The position numbers and the translations under genes are program-made. Positions 26,063 through 35,382 of a stretch of 64,000 bases of DNA are shown piece after piece (within the stretch, counting starts at the first letter, position 1; every line of letters begins with the position of its first letter). Source of the stretch: Pantoea ananatis LMG 2665 (GTDB taxonomy: Bacteria; Pseudomonadota; Gammaproteobacteria; Enterobacterales; Enterobacteriaceae); assembly GCF_000710035.2 (NCBI RefSeq), contig NZ_JMJJ01000001.1, positions 1-64,000 on the forward strand. The letters run 5' to 3'. The notes under the pieces are model-generated. The model did no database searches and was not told the DNA's origin. It worked only from the letters and a program-made list of their open reading frames with translations.

Positions 26063-26785
26063 ATGAAATTTGCATTAAACATTGTTGACTGGCAGGCCAG
26101 GGCCCCAGGATTAAGCGAAACGGCACAGTGGCTGGAATGGGCTCGGCTGTCGCACGCCATCGATCCTGCGGCACCGCAGGCAAAGCTGACCGAACTGCCG
26201 ATGATGACCGCGCGCCGCCTTAGCGCCGGCAGTAAGCTGGCCGTGGAGTGCGGGCTGGCGATGCTGCGTCAGCATGAAATCGATGCCGTGCTTTACACCA
26301 GCCGTCACGGGGAGCTGGAACGCAATTTCCGCATTCTGCAGGCGCTGGCGACAGACCAGGCGCTTTCACCAACCGATTTTGCCCTGTCAGTGCACAACTC
26401 CGCCGTTGGCAGCCTGACGATAGCCGCGAAGAAGCCGATCGTCTCCTCGTCGCTTTCTGCCGGTAAAGACACCTTTCAGCAGGGGCTGTGTGAGGTGTTG
26501 TGTCTGCTCCAGGCGGGCTATCAGCGCGTGTTAATGGTCGATTTTGACGGGGCGATGCCGGCGTTTTATCACTCGCATCTCACATCAGAAACCCCGATGT
26601 GGCCGTTCGCGGTCTCGCTGGTGATTGAAGCCGGTGATGCCTTGCAGTGTGAAACCCGGTCGCAGCACACCGCGAAAGCGCCCGCGCTGCCGCAAAGCCT
26701 ACTGTTTTTGCAGCACTACCTACAAGATGCTGCCACCTTTGTCTTAAGTGGGGAAAGAGTGGAATGGCACTGGAGCCGCGGATGA
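26063..26785 (+). CDS. apeC: APE chain-length factor / ketosynthase-like protein
   Basis: A 240-residue beta-ketoacyl synthase N-terminal-domain protein without the second half of a normal ketosynthase. Where a ketosynthase would have its active cysteine the sequence reads SVHNSAVGSL, so it is predicted to be inactive and to act as the chain-length-factor partner of ApeO. The KAS-type fold is seen in LAVECGLAMLRQHEIDAVLY. The ATG at 26063 is preferred over a TTG three bases earlier. First intact gene of the APE operon; its stop overlaps apeD as ATGA. Confidence 0.8.
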   Translation: MKFALNIVDWQARAPGLSETAQWLEWARLSHAIDPAAPQAKLTELPMMTARRLSAGSKLAVECGLAMLRQHEIDAVLYTSRHGELERNFRILQALATDQALSPTDFALSVHNSAVGSLTIAAKKPIVSSSLSAGKDTFQQGLCEVLCLLQAGYQRVLMVDFDGAMPAFYHSHLTSETPMWPFAVSLVIEAGDALQCETRSQHTAKAPALPQSLLFLQHYLQDAATFVLSGERVEWHWSRG

Positions 26786-27597
26786 GCAGGATAGTTTCGC
26801 GCCTCAACCGGGCATGGCGATGCGCGATGACCGGCTTTTGCTTTGCCCTGTTCGGTATCGGCGGACTGCTGTTATCTATGGTGTGGTTTAACCTGTTGTT
26901 ACTCGCGGTATGGGATAAAGGCCGCCGCCGCCGCATCGCCAGGCGCAGTATCGCCGCCAGTTTCCGCTTCTTCTTAAGGGTGGCAAAAGGCGTTGGCGTA
27001 CTGGATTACCGGATGCGCGGGCTTGAGCACCTGCGTCAGGATCGCGGCTGTCTGGTGGTCGCCAATCATCCGACGCTCATCGATTATGTGCTGTTGGCCT
27101 CTGTGATGCCGGAAAGCGACTGTCTGGTAAAGGGAGCGCTCCTGAAAAACCCGTTCGTCAGCGGCGTTATCCGGGCAGCCGATTATCTGATTAACAGCCA
27201 GGCCGATGCACTTCTGCCTGCCTGCCGACAGCGGCTGGCACAGGGCGACACGATTTTGATTTTTCCGGAAGGCACCCGAACCCGGCCCGGTGAACCCATG
27301 ACGCTACAACGCGGTGCGGCCAATATTGCCGTGCGCTGTGGCAGTGATTTACGCGTAGTGCTCATTCACTGCAGCGAGCATCTGCTGGACAAGCAGAGCA
27401 AATGGTATAACGTGCCGCCCGCCAAACCGCTGTTCAGCGTTGAGGTGCGGGAGCGGATATCTATCGATCAGTTTTACGATGCAGACATACAAGAACCGGC
27501 ACTGGCGGCAAGACAGTTGAACCGGCATCTTTTGCTTCAATTACAACCAGGTTCTTCACCTTTTTCAGGAATTAATGATGCAAGCGCTTTACCTTGA
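26782..27597 (+). CDS. apeD: APE-cluster lysophospholipid-type acyltransferase
   Basis: A 271-residue membrane-bound acyltransferase of the LPLAT/PlsC superfamily. A hydrophobic anchor lies at about 15-45. The catalytic HxxxxD motif is VANHPTLIDY and the substrate-binding motif is FPEGTRTRPG. In APE clusters this enzyme is thought to help move acyl chains onto the membrane carrier. Translation begins inside the apeC stop codon (ATGA), and the gene overlaps apeE by about 20 bases. Confidence 0.85.
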   Translation: MSRIVSRLNRAWRCAMTGFCFALFGIGGLLLSMVWFNLLLLAVWDKGRRRRIARRSIAASFRFFLRVAKGVGVLDYRMRGLEHLRQDRGCLVVANHPTLIDYVLLASVMPESDCLVKGALLKNPFVSGVIRAADYLINSQADALLPACRQRLAQGDTILIFPEGTRTRPGEPMTLQRGAANIAVRCGSDLRVVLIHCSEHLLDKQSKWYNVPPAKPLFSVEVRERISIDQFYDADIQEPALAARQLNRHLLLQLQPGSSPFSGINDASALP

Positions 27598-27835
27598 AAT
27601 CAAAAATCTCATTATAACGACGCTGAATCTCGACGAACTGTCGGCCGACGATATTGATAGCGATGCGCCGCTGTTTGGCGACGGCTTAGGACTGGACTCC
27701 ATCGACGCGCTTGAGCTGGGTCTGGCGGTAAAAAATGCCTACGGTGTGGTTCTCTCGTCGGAAAGCGAAGAGATGCGCCAGCACTTTTTCTCCGTTGCCA
27801 CGCTGGCAGCGTTCATCCACGCGCAACGTGCCTGA
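27575..27835 (+). CDS. apeE: acyl carrier protein 1 of the APE cluster
   Basis: An 86-residue acyl carrier protein. The phosphopantetheine attachment serine is S42 in GLGLDSIDALEL. It is acidic and helical, with the usual four-helix pattern. It carries the growing aryl polyene chain, with ApeF as a second carrier. The ATG at 27575 (or the adjacent one at 27578) lies within the end of apeD and follows CAGGA. The cluster also encodes a phosphopantetheinyl transferase (39635-40213) that would activate it. Confidence 0.88.
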   Translation: MMQALYLEIKNLIITTLNLDELSADDIDSDAPLFGDGLGLDSIDALELGLAVKNAYGVVLSSESEEMRQHFFSVATLAAFIHAQRA

Positions 27836-27847
27836 GGAGCGTCCGTC

Positions 27848-28099
27848 ATGACAGAACAAAACGCTATTTATGAAGAGGTCACCGCGCTGTTGGTTAAGCT
27901 GTTTGAGATCGACCCGCAGGATATCTCCCCACAGGCGCGGCTGTATGAGGATCTGGAGCTGGACAGCATCGATGCGGTCGACATGATCGTGCATCTGCAA
28001 AAGAAAACCGGCAAGAAAATCAAGCCGGAAGAGTTCAAAGCCGTGCGTACCGTGCAGGACGTTGTCGATGCGGTAGAACGGCTGCTGAAAGAAGCGTAA
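27848..28099 (+). CDS. apeF: acyl carrier protein 2 of the APE cluster
   Basis: An 83-residue acyl carrier protein with the attachment serine S40 in YEDLELDSIDAVDM. It is closer to classical type II ACPs than ApeE. Two carriers side by side are a hallmark of APE clusters; one may hold the aryl starter and the other the extended chain. It starts 12 bases after apeE with a GGAG ribosome site and is followed six bases later by apeG. Confidence 0.9.
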   Translation: MTEQNAIYEEVTALLVKLFEIDPQDISPQARLYEDLELDSIDAVDMIVHLQKKTGKKIKPEEFKAVRTVQDVVDAVERLLKEA

Positions 28100-28105
28100 G
28101 TCGCG

Positions 28106-28684
28106 ATGTCCGGCAAACGCACGCGGCCCGTTCTTACGTTGCTGACAGGCTTGCTGCTGGTGGCGTGGCCCTTTTTGATCAGCGTCGGCCTGGCGCATAA
28201 CAGCCTGCACTGGCTGTTGCCACTGATGGCGCTTGTTCTTTTACTCCGTCTTCGCCAGACCCGGCGCAAAACGGGGCCGATGCGTGTCATCACTCAGGTG
28301 GTGGCGGTGGCCGGCATTACCCTGTGCGCGGCCAGCTACCTGCTGAAAACCCACCAGCTCCTGCTTTTTTACCCGGTCGTGGTCAATGGCGTCATGCTGG
28401 CGGTGTTTGGTGGCTCCCTGTGGTCAGCCATGCCCATTGTCGAACGGCTGGCCAGAGTCAGTGAGCCGGATCTGCCTGAAAAGGGCGTGCGTTATACCCG
28501 CCGGGTGACGCAAATCTGGTGCGTCTTTTTCATCCTCAACGGCAGCATGGCGCTCTTTACCGCGCTGTATGGCGATATGGCGCTGTGGACCGCCTGGAAT
28601 GGAATGATTGCCTATCTGCTGATGGGCACGCTGATGGCGGGCGAGTGGCTGGTACGCCGGAAAATAAAACAACGAGATTCATGA
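28106..28684 (+). CDS. apeG: APE-cluster integral membrane protein (COG4648)
   Basis: A 192-residue inner-membrane protein with about six helices (first at 10-27, last near 160-180). It belongs to the COG4648 family found almost only in APE and related polyketide clusters. Its role is unknown; anchoring the biosynthetic complex or handling lipid-linked intermediates has been suggested. It starts six bases after apeF and overlaps the AMP-ligase start as ATGATG. Confidence 0.82.
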   Translation: MSGKRTRPVLTLLTGLLLVAWPFLISVGLAHNSLHWLLPLMALVLLLRLRQTRRKTGPMRVITQVVAVAGITLCAASYLLKTHQLLLFYPVVVNGVMLAVFGGSLWSAMPIVERLARVSEPDLPEKGVRYTRRVTQIWCVFFILNGSMALFTALYGDMALWTAWNGMIAYLLMGTLMAGEWLVRRKIKQRDS

Positions 28685-30045
28685 TGAAGCAGACGCTTAC
28701 ACTGACCCAGTGGCTCACTGCACCGCGACCGGCTGACGTGCCTGTGGCCTGGCTGGACGACCGCACCTGGACGCTGGGACATCTGCGGCAGGATGTGGCC
28801 TGCTTAATCGCCTTACTGCAGCAGCAGGCAGGCCAACGCTGGGCCTTGTGCTTTGAGGACAGCTACCTGTTTACCGTGGCCCTGCTGGCAACGCTGCACG
28901 CGGGCAAAACACCGGTTGTCCCCGGTCACTGTCGTGTTTCCTTGCTCAACGAACAACACGCCCTGTTTGACGGCGTGCTGAGTGAAAAAACGCTGAGCTG
29001 GCAGGGGCCGCTGCTGGTGGTCAGCAGTGCGATGACCCTCGCCGCCTTTGCTCCGTCTTTTCCGGCCATACCTGACGAGGCCAGCATCGAACTGTTTACC
29101 TCCGGCTCCACCGGTCAGCCGAAGCGGGTGGTGAAGTCCGTTCAGTCCCTGGATCATGAAGCGGCCCTGCTGGCCGACCGCTTTGCCGGGCGGCTGGCCG
29201 GTTGTCGGGTCGTGGCCTCTGTTGTGCCGCAGCACCAGTACGGTCTGACCTTTCGTATTATTCTGCCGATGGCGCTGGGATTACCGCTGCATGCGGCGAT
29301 GCTCTGGTATGCCGAACAGCTCGCCGCCTTAAGCCACGATTATCAGTATGTTTTTATCAGCAGCCCGGCGTTTCTGAAACGCCTCGATCGCCAGCTCACC
29401 GCACCGCCGGTCGCGATGGTCTTTTCCGCCGGCGGCATGTTACCCTGGCAGGATGTTTCTCAGGCGGCGGACTGGATGCATATCTGGCCAGATGAAATTT
29501 ATGGCAGCACGGAAACCGGTATCCTCGCCTGGCGCTATCGTCAGGAAGAAGATATCACCTGGCAACCCTTTGATGGCGTCCGTTTTCATCAGGAAAGCGA
29601 TACGTTGCGTGTGTTTTCACCGCTGATCGCCGACAGAGAGGGTTTGTTGCTCGACGATATTCTGCATATCGAAGAAAACGGCCAGTTCCGGCTGGTGGGC
29701 CGTCGGGGCAGAGTGGTTAAAATTGAAGAGAAGCGTATTTCGTTAAGCGAAGTCGAACAGCGGCTGCTGGCGCTGGACGGGATCAGCGAGGTGGCGGCGG
29801 TGCCGGTTTTACGTCGCGGCCGACAGAGCATTGGCGTTCTGCTGGTGTTGGACGATGCAGCACGGCAACGCTGGCAGGAACACGGCGGTAAACAGCAAGA
29901 GCTGGCCTGGCGACGTGCGTTGTTGCCGTGGCTGGAACCTGTCGCCGTGCCGCGTTACTGGCGGGTGATCGATGCGATCCCGGTTAACAGTATGAACAAG
30001 CGTGTTTATGCGCAGTTACAGGAGTGGTTTCATGAAACCCCATGA
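28681..30045 (+). CDS. apeH: APE starter AMP-ligase (adenylation enzyme)
   Basis: A 454-residue ANL-superfamily acyl/aryl-adenylating enzyme. Core motifs are ELFTSGSTGQPKRVVKS (phosphate loop, near residue 140), EIYGSTETGILAWR (A5) and the hinge region VGRRGRVVKIEEKR. In APE biosynthesis this enzyme activates an aromatic acid such as 4-hydroxybenzoate and loads it on an ACP. No aromatic ammonia lyase is encoded nearby, so the aryl starter should come from primary metabolism. The start ATG overlaps the apeG stop. Confidence 0.88.
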   Translation: MMKQTLTLTQWLTAPRPADVPVAWLDDRTWTLGHLRQDVACLIALLQQQAGQRWALCFEDSYLFTVALLATLHAGKTPVVPGHCRVSLLNEQHALFDGVLSEKTLSWQGPLLVVSSAMTLAAFAPSFPAIPDEASIELFTSGSTGQPKRVVKSVQSLDHEAALLADRFAGRLAGCRVVASVVPQHQYGLTFRIILPMALGLPLHAAMLWYAEQLAALSHDYQYVFISSPAFLKRLDRQLTAPPVAMVFSAGGMLPWQDVSQAADWMHIWPDEIYGSTETGILAWRYRQEEDITWQPFDGVRFHQESDTLRVFSPLIADREGLLLDDILHIEENGQFRLVGRRGRVVKIEEKRISLSEVEQRLLALDGISEVAAVPVLRRGRQSIGVLLVLDDAARQRWQEHGGKQQELAWRRALLPWLEPVAVPRYWRVIDAIPVNSMNKRVYAQLQEWFHETP

Positions 30046-30385
30046 AATTGAGCGCCATCAGTCGCAGCCCGATCAGGCTGAGATGGTTTTACACCTTGAT
30101 CCGTCGCTGTTCTGGTTCAAAGGGCATTTTGCCGTTCAACCGCTGCTGCCCGGCGTGGCGCAACTTGACTGGGTGATGCAGTACGCGACGACGCTGCTGG
30201 CACCCGGCTGGCGTTTTCACAGCATTCAGAACGTGAAGTTTCAGGCTCCGCTGCTGCCGGACACTACCGTTACGTTAACGCTGAACTGGCAGGAAGCGCG
30301 CCAGATGCTGAGCTTTAGCTACCAGCGCCACGACGGTGAGGCACGTCATGTCGCCAGCAGCGGTAAGATTCGGTTATGTCGCTAG
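30032..30385 (+). CDS. apeI: APE beta-hydroxyacyl-ACP dehydratase (hotdog fold)
   Basis: A 117-residue single hotdog-fold protein. The FabZ-type catalytic segment is FKGHFAVQPLLPGVAQLDW with the histidine in GHF. It is thought to pair with ApeP to dehydrate each 3-hydroxyacyl intermediate, giving the conjugated double bonds. It overlaps the AMP-ligase gene by 14 bases with a GGAG site, and its own end overlaps the next gene by 10 bases. Confidence 0.87.
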   Translation: MKPHEIERHQSQPDQAEMVLHLDPSLFWFKGHFAVQPLLPGVAQLDWVMQYATTLLAPGWRFHSIQNVKFQAPLLPDTTVTLTLNWQEARQMLSFSYQRHDGEARHVASSGKIRLCR

Positions 30386-32067
30386 CCTTTTCCCCCTGCG
30401 TGCTGATCCCCTGTTATAACCACGGTGCCATGATGGCAGCGGTGCTGGCACGCCTGATGCCGTTTGGTCTGCCGTGCATTGTCGTTGATGACGGCAGCGA
30501 TGCCGCTACCCAGGCGGTACTGGATCGGCTGGCAGCAGAAAACAGCACGCTGACGCTGGTGCGGCTGGCGCAAAACGCCGGAAAAGGTGCGGCGGTGCTG
30601 CGCGGTATGCAGGTGGCGGCGCAGGCCGGTTTTACCCATGCGGTGCAGGTCGATGCCGACGGCCAGCATGCCATAGAAGATATTCCCGCGCTGCTGGCGC
30701 TGGCGCAGCAGCATCCCGAAGCGCTGATTTCCGGCCAGCCCATTTATGACGACTCCATTCCCCGCTCGCGGCTTTACGGGCGCTGGATCACCCACGTCTG
30801 GGTGTGGATCGAAACCCTGTCATTGCAGCTGAAAGACAGCATGTGCGGCTTTCGCGTCTATCCCATCGCGCCAACCTTACAGCTGGCACAGCGTGCCACC
30901 ATCGGCAGGCGCATGGATTTTGATACCGAAGTGATGGTGCGGCTCTACTGGCAGGGTAACAACAGCTACTTTGTGCCGACCCGGGTAACCTATCCGCAGG
31001 ACGGCCTCTCGCATTTCGACGCGGTCAAAGACAACGTGCGCATCTCCCTGATGCACACGCGGCTGTTTTTCGGCATGTTGCCGCGTATCCCTTCTTTACT
31101 GTTTCGCCGCTCGCCCCAGCACTGGGCGCGGCAGAAAGAGGTCAAAGGGCTGTGGGGCATGCGCCTGATGCTGCTGGTGTGGCGCCTGCTGGGCCGTAAA
31201 GCCTTTTCTCTTTTGCTGTATCCGGTGGTCGGCGCGTACTGGCTGACAGCCGCAACGGCACGAAAAGCCTCGCAGAACTGGATAACCCGCGTGCGTGAGC
31301 AGCTGCGGATACGCCAGCAGCCGGTGCCGAATAACCTGACCAGCTACCGGCACTTTCTGCGCTTTGGCAACGTCATGCTGGACAAAATCGCCAGCTGGCG
31401 CGGTGAGCTGCATTTCGGCAGCGACGTGGTCTTTGCACCGGGCGCGGAGGCGATGCTTGACCTCAATCATCCGCAGGGCAGGCTGTTGCTGGCCTCGCAC
31501 CTGGGCGATGTGGAGGCCTGCCGGGCGCTGGTGCAGCGCAGCGGCAGTAAAACCATTAATGCTCTGGTGTTTAGCGATAACGCCCAGCGCTTTAAGCAGA
31601 TTATGGAAGAGATGGCTCCGCAGGCCGGGCTAAACCTGATGCCGGTAACGGATATCGGTCCGGACACCGCCATGTTGCTGAAAGAAAAGCTGGATCGCGG
31701 CGAGTGGATCGCGATTGTGGGCGATCGCATTGCCGTTAATCCGCAGCGCGGCGGGGAATGGCGTATTTGCTGGAGCCGCTTTATGGGCCAGCCTGCTCCC
31801 TTTCCGCAGGGGCCGTTTATTCTGGCGTCGATCCTGGGCTGTCCGGTTCACCTGATCTTCGCGCTGCGCCAGCAGGGAAAACTGCACATTCATTGCGAGC
31901 CGTTCGCCAATCCGCTGCTGTTGCCGCGTGCCGAGCGTCAGAAAGCCCTGCAGCAGACCATCGATCGCTATGCTGAACGCCTTGAGCACTATGCGCTCCA
32001 GTCGCCGCTCGACTGGTTTAACTTTTTCGATTTCTGGCAACTGCCGGATAGCAAAGACAAGGAGTAA
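30376..32067 (+). CDS. apeJ: fused glycosyltransferase 2 / LpxL-type acyltransferase
   Basis: A 563-residue bifunctional protein. Residues 1-230 are a GT2 glycosyltransferase (VVDDGSDAAT, VQVDADGQHAIEDIP, and a C-terminal SMCGFRVYP). Residues about 275-560 resemble the LpxL/HtrB acyltransferases with LLLASHLGDVEACRAL (HxxxxE-type) and IVGDRIAVNPQRGG. Such fusions are typical of APE clusters and probably attach the polyene to a sugar and/or lipid anchor in the membrane. It overlaps apeI by 10 bases. Confidence 0.85.
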   Translation: MSLAFSPCVLIPCYNHGAMMAAVLARLMPFGLPCIVVDDGSDAATQAVLDRLAAENSTLTLVRLAQNAGKGAAVLRGMQVAAQAGFTHAVQVDADGQHAIEDIPALLALAQQHPEALISGQPIYDDSIPRSRLYGRWITHVWVWIETLSLQLKDSMCGFRVYPIAPTLQLAQRATIGRRMDFDTEVMVRLYWQGNNSYFVPTRVTYPQDGLSHFDAVKDNVRISLMHTRLFFGMLPRIPSLLFRRSPQHWARQKEVKGLWGMRLMLLVWRLLGRKAFSLLLYPVVGAYWLTAATARKASQNWITRVREQLRIRQQPVPNNLTSYRHFLRFGNVMLDKIASWRGELHFGSDVVFAPGAEAMLDLNHPQGRLLLASHLGDVEACRALVQRSGSKTINALVFSDNAQRFKQIMEEMAPQAGLNLMPVTDIGPDTAMLLKEKLDRGEWIAIVGDRIAVNPQRGGEWRICWSRFMGQPAPFPQGPFILASILGCPVHLIFALRQQGKLHIHCEPFANPLLLPRAERQKALQQTIDRYAERLEHYALQSPLDWFNFFDFWQLPDSKDKE

Positions 32068-32070
32068 AGG

Positions 32071-32493
32071 GTGCTTAACGATCCCCGTTTTACGGTCGAC
32101 GTAGACCTGACCATTCCCTTTCATGATGTCGATGTGATGGGCGTGGTCTGGCACGGTAACTATTTTCGCTATTTCGAAATCGCCCGCGAGGCGTTACTGA
32201 ACCAGTTTGACTATGGCTACCGGCAGATGAAGGCCTCTGGCTACGTCTGGCCGGTAGTGGATACGCGGGTAAAGTACCGCCATCCGCTCACCTTTGAGCA
32301 ACGCATTCGCGTGCGGGCGCGCATTGAAGAGTGTGAAAACCGTCTGCGCATTGGGTATGAAATTTTCGATGCCGACAGCGGCCAGCGCGCCACTACGGGC
32401 TATACCATTCAGGTGGCGGTGGAAGAGCAAAGTCGCGAGATGTGCTTTGTCTGCCCGGACATTCTGTTTGAACGTATGGGAGTGACGCCATGA
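32071..32493 (+). CDS. apeK: APE-cluster thioesterase (4HBT hotdog)
   Basis: A 140-residue hotdog thioesterase of the 4-hydroxybenzoyl-CoA thioesterase group. The key segment is DVDVMGVVWHGNYFRYFE, with the active-site aspartate/valine-histidine arrangement of YbgC-like enzymes. It could release or edit ACP-bound chains. It starts with GTG at 32071 behind AAGGAG. The last four bases overlap apeL (ATGA). Confidence 0.85.
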   Translation: MLNDPRFTVDVDLTIPFHDVDVMGVVWHGNYFRYFEIAREALLNQFDYGYRQMKASGYVWPVVDTRVKYRHPLTFEQRIRVRARIEECENRLRIGYEIFDADSGQRATTGYTIQVAVEEQSREMCFVCPDILFERMGVTP

Positions 32494-33095
32494 GAGGCCT
32501 GCTATTCCTGGCGCTGTTGATCAGCCCGTTTGTCAGCGCGCTGACGCTCGACGATCTGCAGCAGCGCTTCACCGCTCAGCCGGTGATCCGTGCGCACTTC
32601 GATCAGGTGCGCACCATTAAGGATATGCCGCAGCCGCTAAAATCGCAGGGCACGATGCTGATCGCCCGCGACAAGGGCCTGCTGTGGGATCAAACCCGTC
32701 CGTTCCCGATGCAGCTGCTGCTGGATGATAAACGCATGGTGCAGGTGATCAACGGCCAGCCACCGCAGACCATTACCGCCGAAAACAATCCGCAGATGTT
32801 CCAGTTTAATCACCTGCTGCGCGCGCTGTTTCAGGCGGATCGCAAGGTGCTGGAGCAGAATTTTCGCGTCGACTTTGCCGACAAGGGCGAAGGCCGCTGG
32901 ACGCTGCGCCTGACGCCGATCACCACGCCGCTGGATAAGATCTTCTCCAGCATCGATCTGGCGGGCAAAACCTATCTGGAGCAGATCCAACTCAACGATA
33001 AGCAGGGCGATCGCACGGACATTACCCTTTCGCAACATCAACTGACGCCAGCACAACTGACTAATGACGAACGCCAACGCTTTGCCGCCCCGTAA
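32490..33095 (+). CDS. apeL: LolA-like periplasmic carrier of the APE cluster
   Basis: A 201-residue exported protein: signal peptide MRGLLFLALLISPFVSA, then a LolA-like half-barrel (LTLDDLQQRFTAQPVIRAHF, and RDKGLLWDQTRPFPMQ). LolA shuttles lipoproteins across the periplasm; the APE version is thought to carry the aryl polyene lipid to the outer membrane. It begins inside the thioesterase stop codon and its last 32 bases overlap the MMPL exporter gene in another frame. Confidence 0.85.
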   Translation: MRGLLFLALLISPFVSALTLDDLQQRFTAQPVIRAHFDQVRTIKDMPQPLKSQGTMLIARDKGLLWDQTRPFPMQLLLDDKRMVQVINGQPPQTITAENNPQMFQFNHLLRALFQADRKVLEQNFRVDFADKGEGRWTLRLTPITTPLDKIFSSIDLAGKTYLEQIQLNDKQGDRTDITLSQHQLTPAQLTNDERQRFAAP

Positions 33096-35382
33096 ACGGC
33101 CCGCGCTGCTGTGGGGGCTGGTCTGCCTGCTCATGTTGGTGGTGCTGCATACGCTGCTGCCGCAGGCCCGGCTGAACAGCAGCGTGCTGGCGATGCTGCC
33201 AAAGCAGGCGCTGGGCGCGATTCCCCCCGCCCTCAACGACGGCTTTATGCAGCGGCTCGATCGGCAACTGGTCTGGCTGGTGAGCCCCGGTAAGCAGGCC
33301 GATCCCCTGGTGGCGCGCGACTGGCTGACACGGTTACAGCGATCCGGGGCGCTGGCCGAGGTAAAAGGGCCGATGGATGCCCGCAGCCAGCAGGCGTGGG
33401 GCACGTTTTTCTGGCAGCACCGTAACGGCATGATCGACAGCGAAACGCGGCAGCGGCTGCAAAACGGCGGCGAGGCGCAGGCGCAGTGGATCCTCTCTCA
33501 GCTCTATTCCGCCTTTTCCGGCGTCAGTGGCAAAGAATTACAGAACGATCCGCTGATGCTGACGCGCGGATCGCAGCTGGCGATGGCGAAAAACGGTCAG
33601 CGGCTGCGCCTGATGGACGGCTGGCTGGTGACGCAGGACAGCCAGGGGAATTACTGGTATTTGCTGCACGGCGAACTGGCCGGATCGTCGTTTGATATGC
33701 AGCAGACGCACAAACTGGTCACCACGCTGGGCGCGCTGGAAAAAACGTTCAAGGCGCAGTACCCGCAGGTCCGGCTGCTCTCGCGCGGCACGGTGTTTTA
33801 CAGCGATTACGCCAGCCAGCAGGCGAAGCATGATGTGTCCACGCTGGGGCTGGCAACCGTGCTGGGCGTGCTACTGCTGATTCTGGTGGTGTTCCGTTCG
33901 GTACGGCCAATCCTGTTATGCCTGCTCTCGATTGCCATTGGCGCGCTGGCGGGCACCGTTGTGACGTTGCTGGTGTTTGGCGAGCTGCACCTGATGACGC
34001 TGGTGATGAGCATGAGCATCATCGGCATCTCCGCCGATTACACGCTCTATTACCTCACCGAGCGCATGGTGCATGGCGCCGATACCTCGCCCTGGCAGAG
34101 CCTGGCGAAAGTCCGCAATGCGCTGCTGCTGGCCCTGCTGACCACGGTGGCCGCCTATCTGATCATGATGCTGGCACCGTTTCCGGGCATTCGCCAGATG
34201 GCGCTCTTTGCGGCGGTGGGCCTGAGCGCCGCCTGCCTGACGGTCGTGTTCTGGCATCCGTGGCTGTGCCGCGGCTTGCCTGTGCGTCCGGTCCCCGCCA
34301 TGGTGCTGATGCTGCGCTGGCTTGCCGCATGGCGGCGTAACAAAGCCCTGTCGGTGGGGCTGCCGGTGGCGCTGGCGCTGTTCTCGCTGGCGGGCCTCGC
34401 CACCTTGCGCGTAGACGATGATATCTCACAGCTTCAGGCGCTGCCGCAGCACCTTCTGGCGCAGGAAAAAGCCATTACTGCGCTGACCGGGCAGAGCGTC
34501 GATCAGAAATGGTTTGTAGTATACGGCAACAGTGCGCAGCAGACGCTGACGCGGCTGGAAGCCTTCACGCCCGCGCTGGAACGGGCCAAAGCGCAAGGGC
34601 TGATCGGCGGTTATCGAACGCTTCCCCTGAACTCGCTGGCGCGTCAGGCACAGGATGTGGCGCTGTTGAAAAATGCCGCGCCTGCCGTCACGCGCGCGCT
34701 CAGCGAGGCGGGCGTAACGACATTGAAGCCGGATCTCAATCCTATGCCGGTCAGCGTTGCGGCCTGGCTTGCCAGCCCGGCCAGCGAAGGCTGGCGCCTG
34801 CTGTGGCTGACGCTGAAGAGCGGTGAGAGCGGCGTGCTGGTGCCGGTAGACGGCGTAACACACAGCGCCGCGCTTGATGCGCTAAGTAAAGGCTATCCCG
34901 GCGTCGCCTGGGTGGATCGCAAAACGACGTTTGACGGGCTGTTTGCCTTGTATCGCCATATCCTGACCGGCCTGCTGCTTGTTGCTCTGGCCGTGATTGC
35001 CTGCGGTGCCGTCATGCGGCTTGGCTGGCGCAAAGGCGCGCGCAGCCTGGTGCCATCTGTGCTTTCTCTGGGCTGCGGCCTGGCGGTGCTGGCCTTTACC
35101 GGCCATGCGGTCAACCTGTTTTCCCTGCTGGCGCTGGTACTGGTGCTCGGTATCGGCATCAACTACACGCTGTTTTTCAGTAATCCACGCGGTACGCCGC
35201 TCACCTCCATGCTGGCCATCACACTGGCAATGATGACAACGCTGCTGACGCTGGGCATGCTGGTTTTCAGCACCACCCAGGCCATTAGCAGCTTTGGTAT
35301 CGTACTGATCAGCGGTATTTTCACCGCCTGGCTGCTGGCACCGCTGGCGATGCCGACGAAAAGAGAGAAAAAAACACGATGA
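33064..35382 (+). CDS. apeM: MMPL/RND-family exporter of the APE cluster
   Basis: A 772-residue polytopic inner-membrane protein of the MMPL branch of RND transporters. There is one helix near 15-32, a large periplasmic loop, five helices at about 255-400, a second helix near 440 with a second loop, and a final helical bundle at about 620-760. Polar residues for proton relay are visible in SIIGISADYTLYYLTER. It should export the APE lipid in partnership with the LolA-like protein. Its start overlaps apeL by 32 bases. Confidence 0.9.
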   Translation: MTNANALPPRKRPALLWGLVCLLMLVVLHTLLPQARLNSSVLAMLPKQALGAIPPALNDGFMQRLDRQLVWLVSPGKQADPLVARDWLTRLQRSGALAEVKGPMDARSQQAWGTFFWQHRNGMIDSETRQRLQNGGEAQAQWILSQLYSAFSGVSGKELQNDPLMLTRGSQLAMAKNGQRLRLMDGWLVTQDSQGNYWYLLHGELAGSSFDMQQTHKLVTTLGALEKTFKAQYPQVRLLSRGTVFYSDYASQQAKHDVSTLGLATVLGVLLLILVVFRSVRPILLCLLSIAIGALAGTVVTLLVFGELHLMTLVMSMSIIGISADYTLYYLTERMVHGADTSPWQSLAKVRNALLLALLTTVAAYLIMMLAPFPGIRQMALFAAVGLSAACLTVVFWHPWLCRGLPVRPVPAMVLMLRWLAAWRRNKALSVGLPVALALFSLAGLATLRVDDDISQLQALPQHLLAQEKAITALTGQSVDQKWFVVYGNSAQQTLTRLEAFTPALERAKAQGLIGGYRTLPLNSLARQAQDVALLKNAAPAVTRALSEAGVTTLKPDLNPMPVSVAAWLASPASEGWRLLWLTLKSGESGVLVPVDGVTHSAALDALSKGYPGVAWVDRKTTFDGLFALYRHILTGLLLVALAVIACGAVMRLGWRKGARSLVPSVLSLGCGLAVLAFTGHAVNLFSLLALVLVLGIGINYTLFFSNPRGTPLTSMLAITLAMMTTLLTLGMLVFSTTQAISSFGIVLISGIFTAWLLAPLAMPTKREKKTR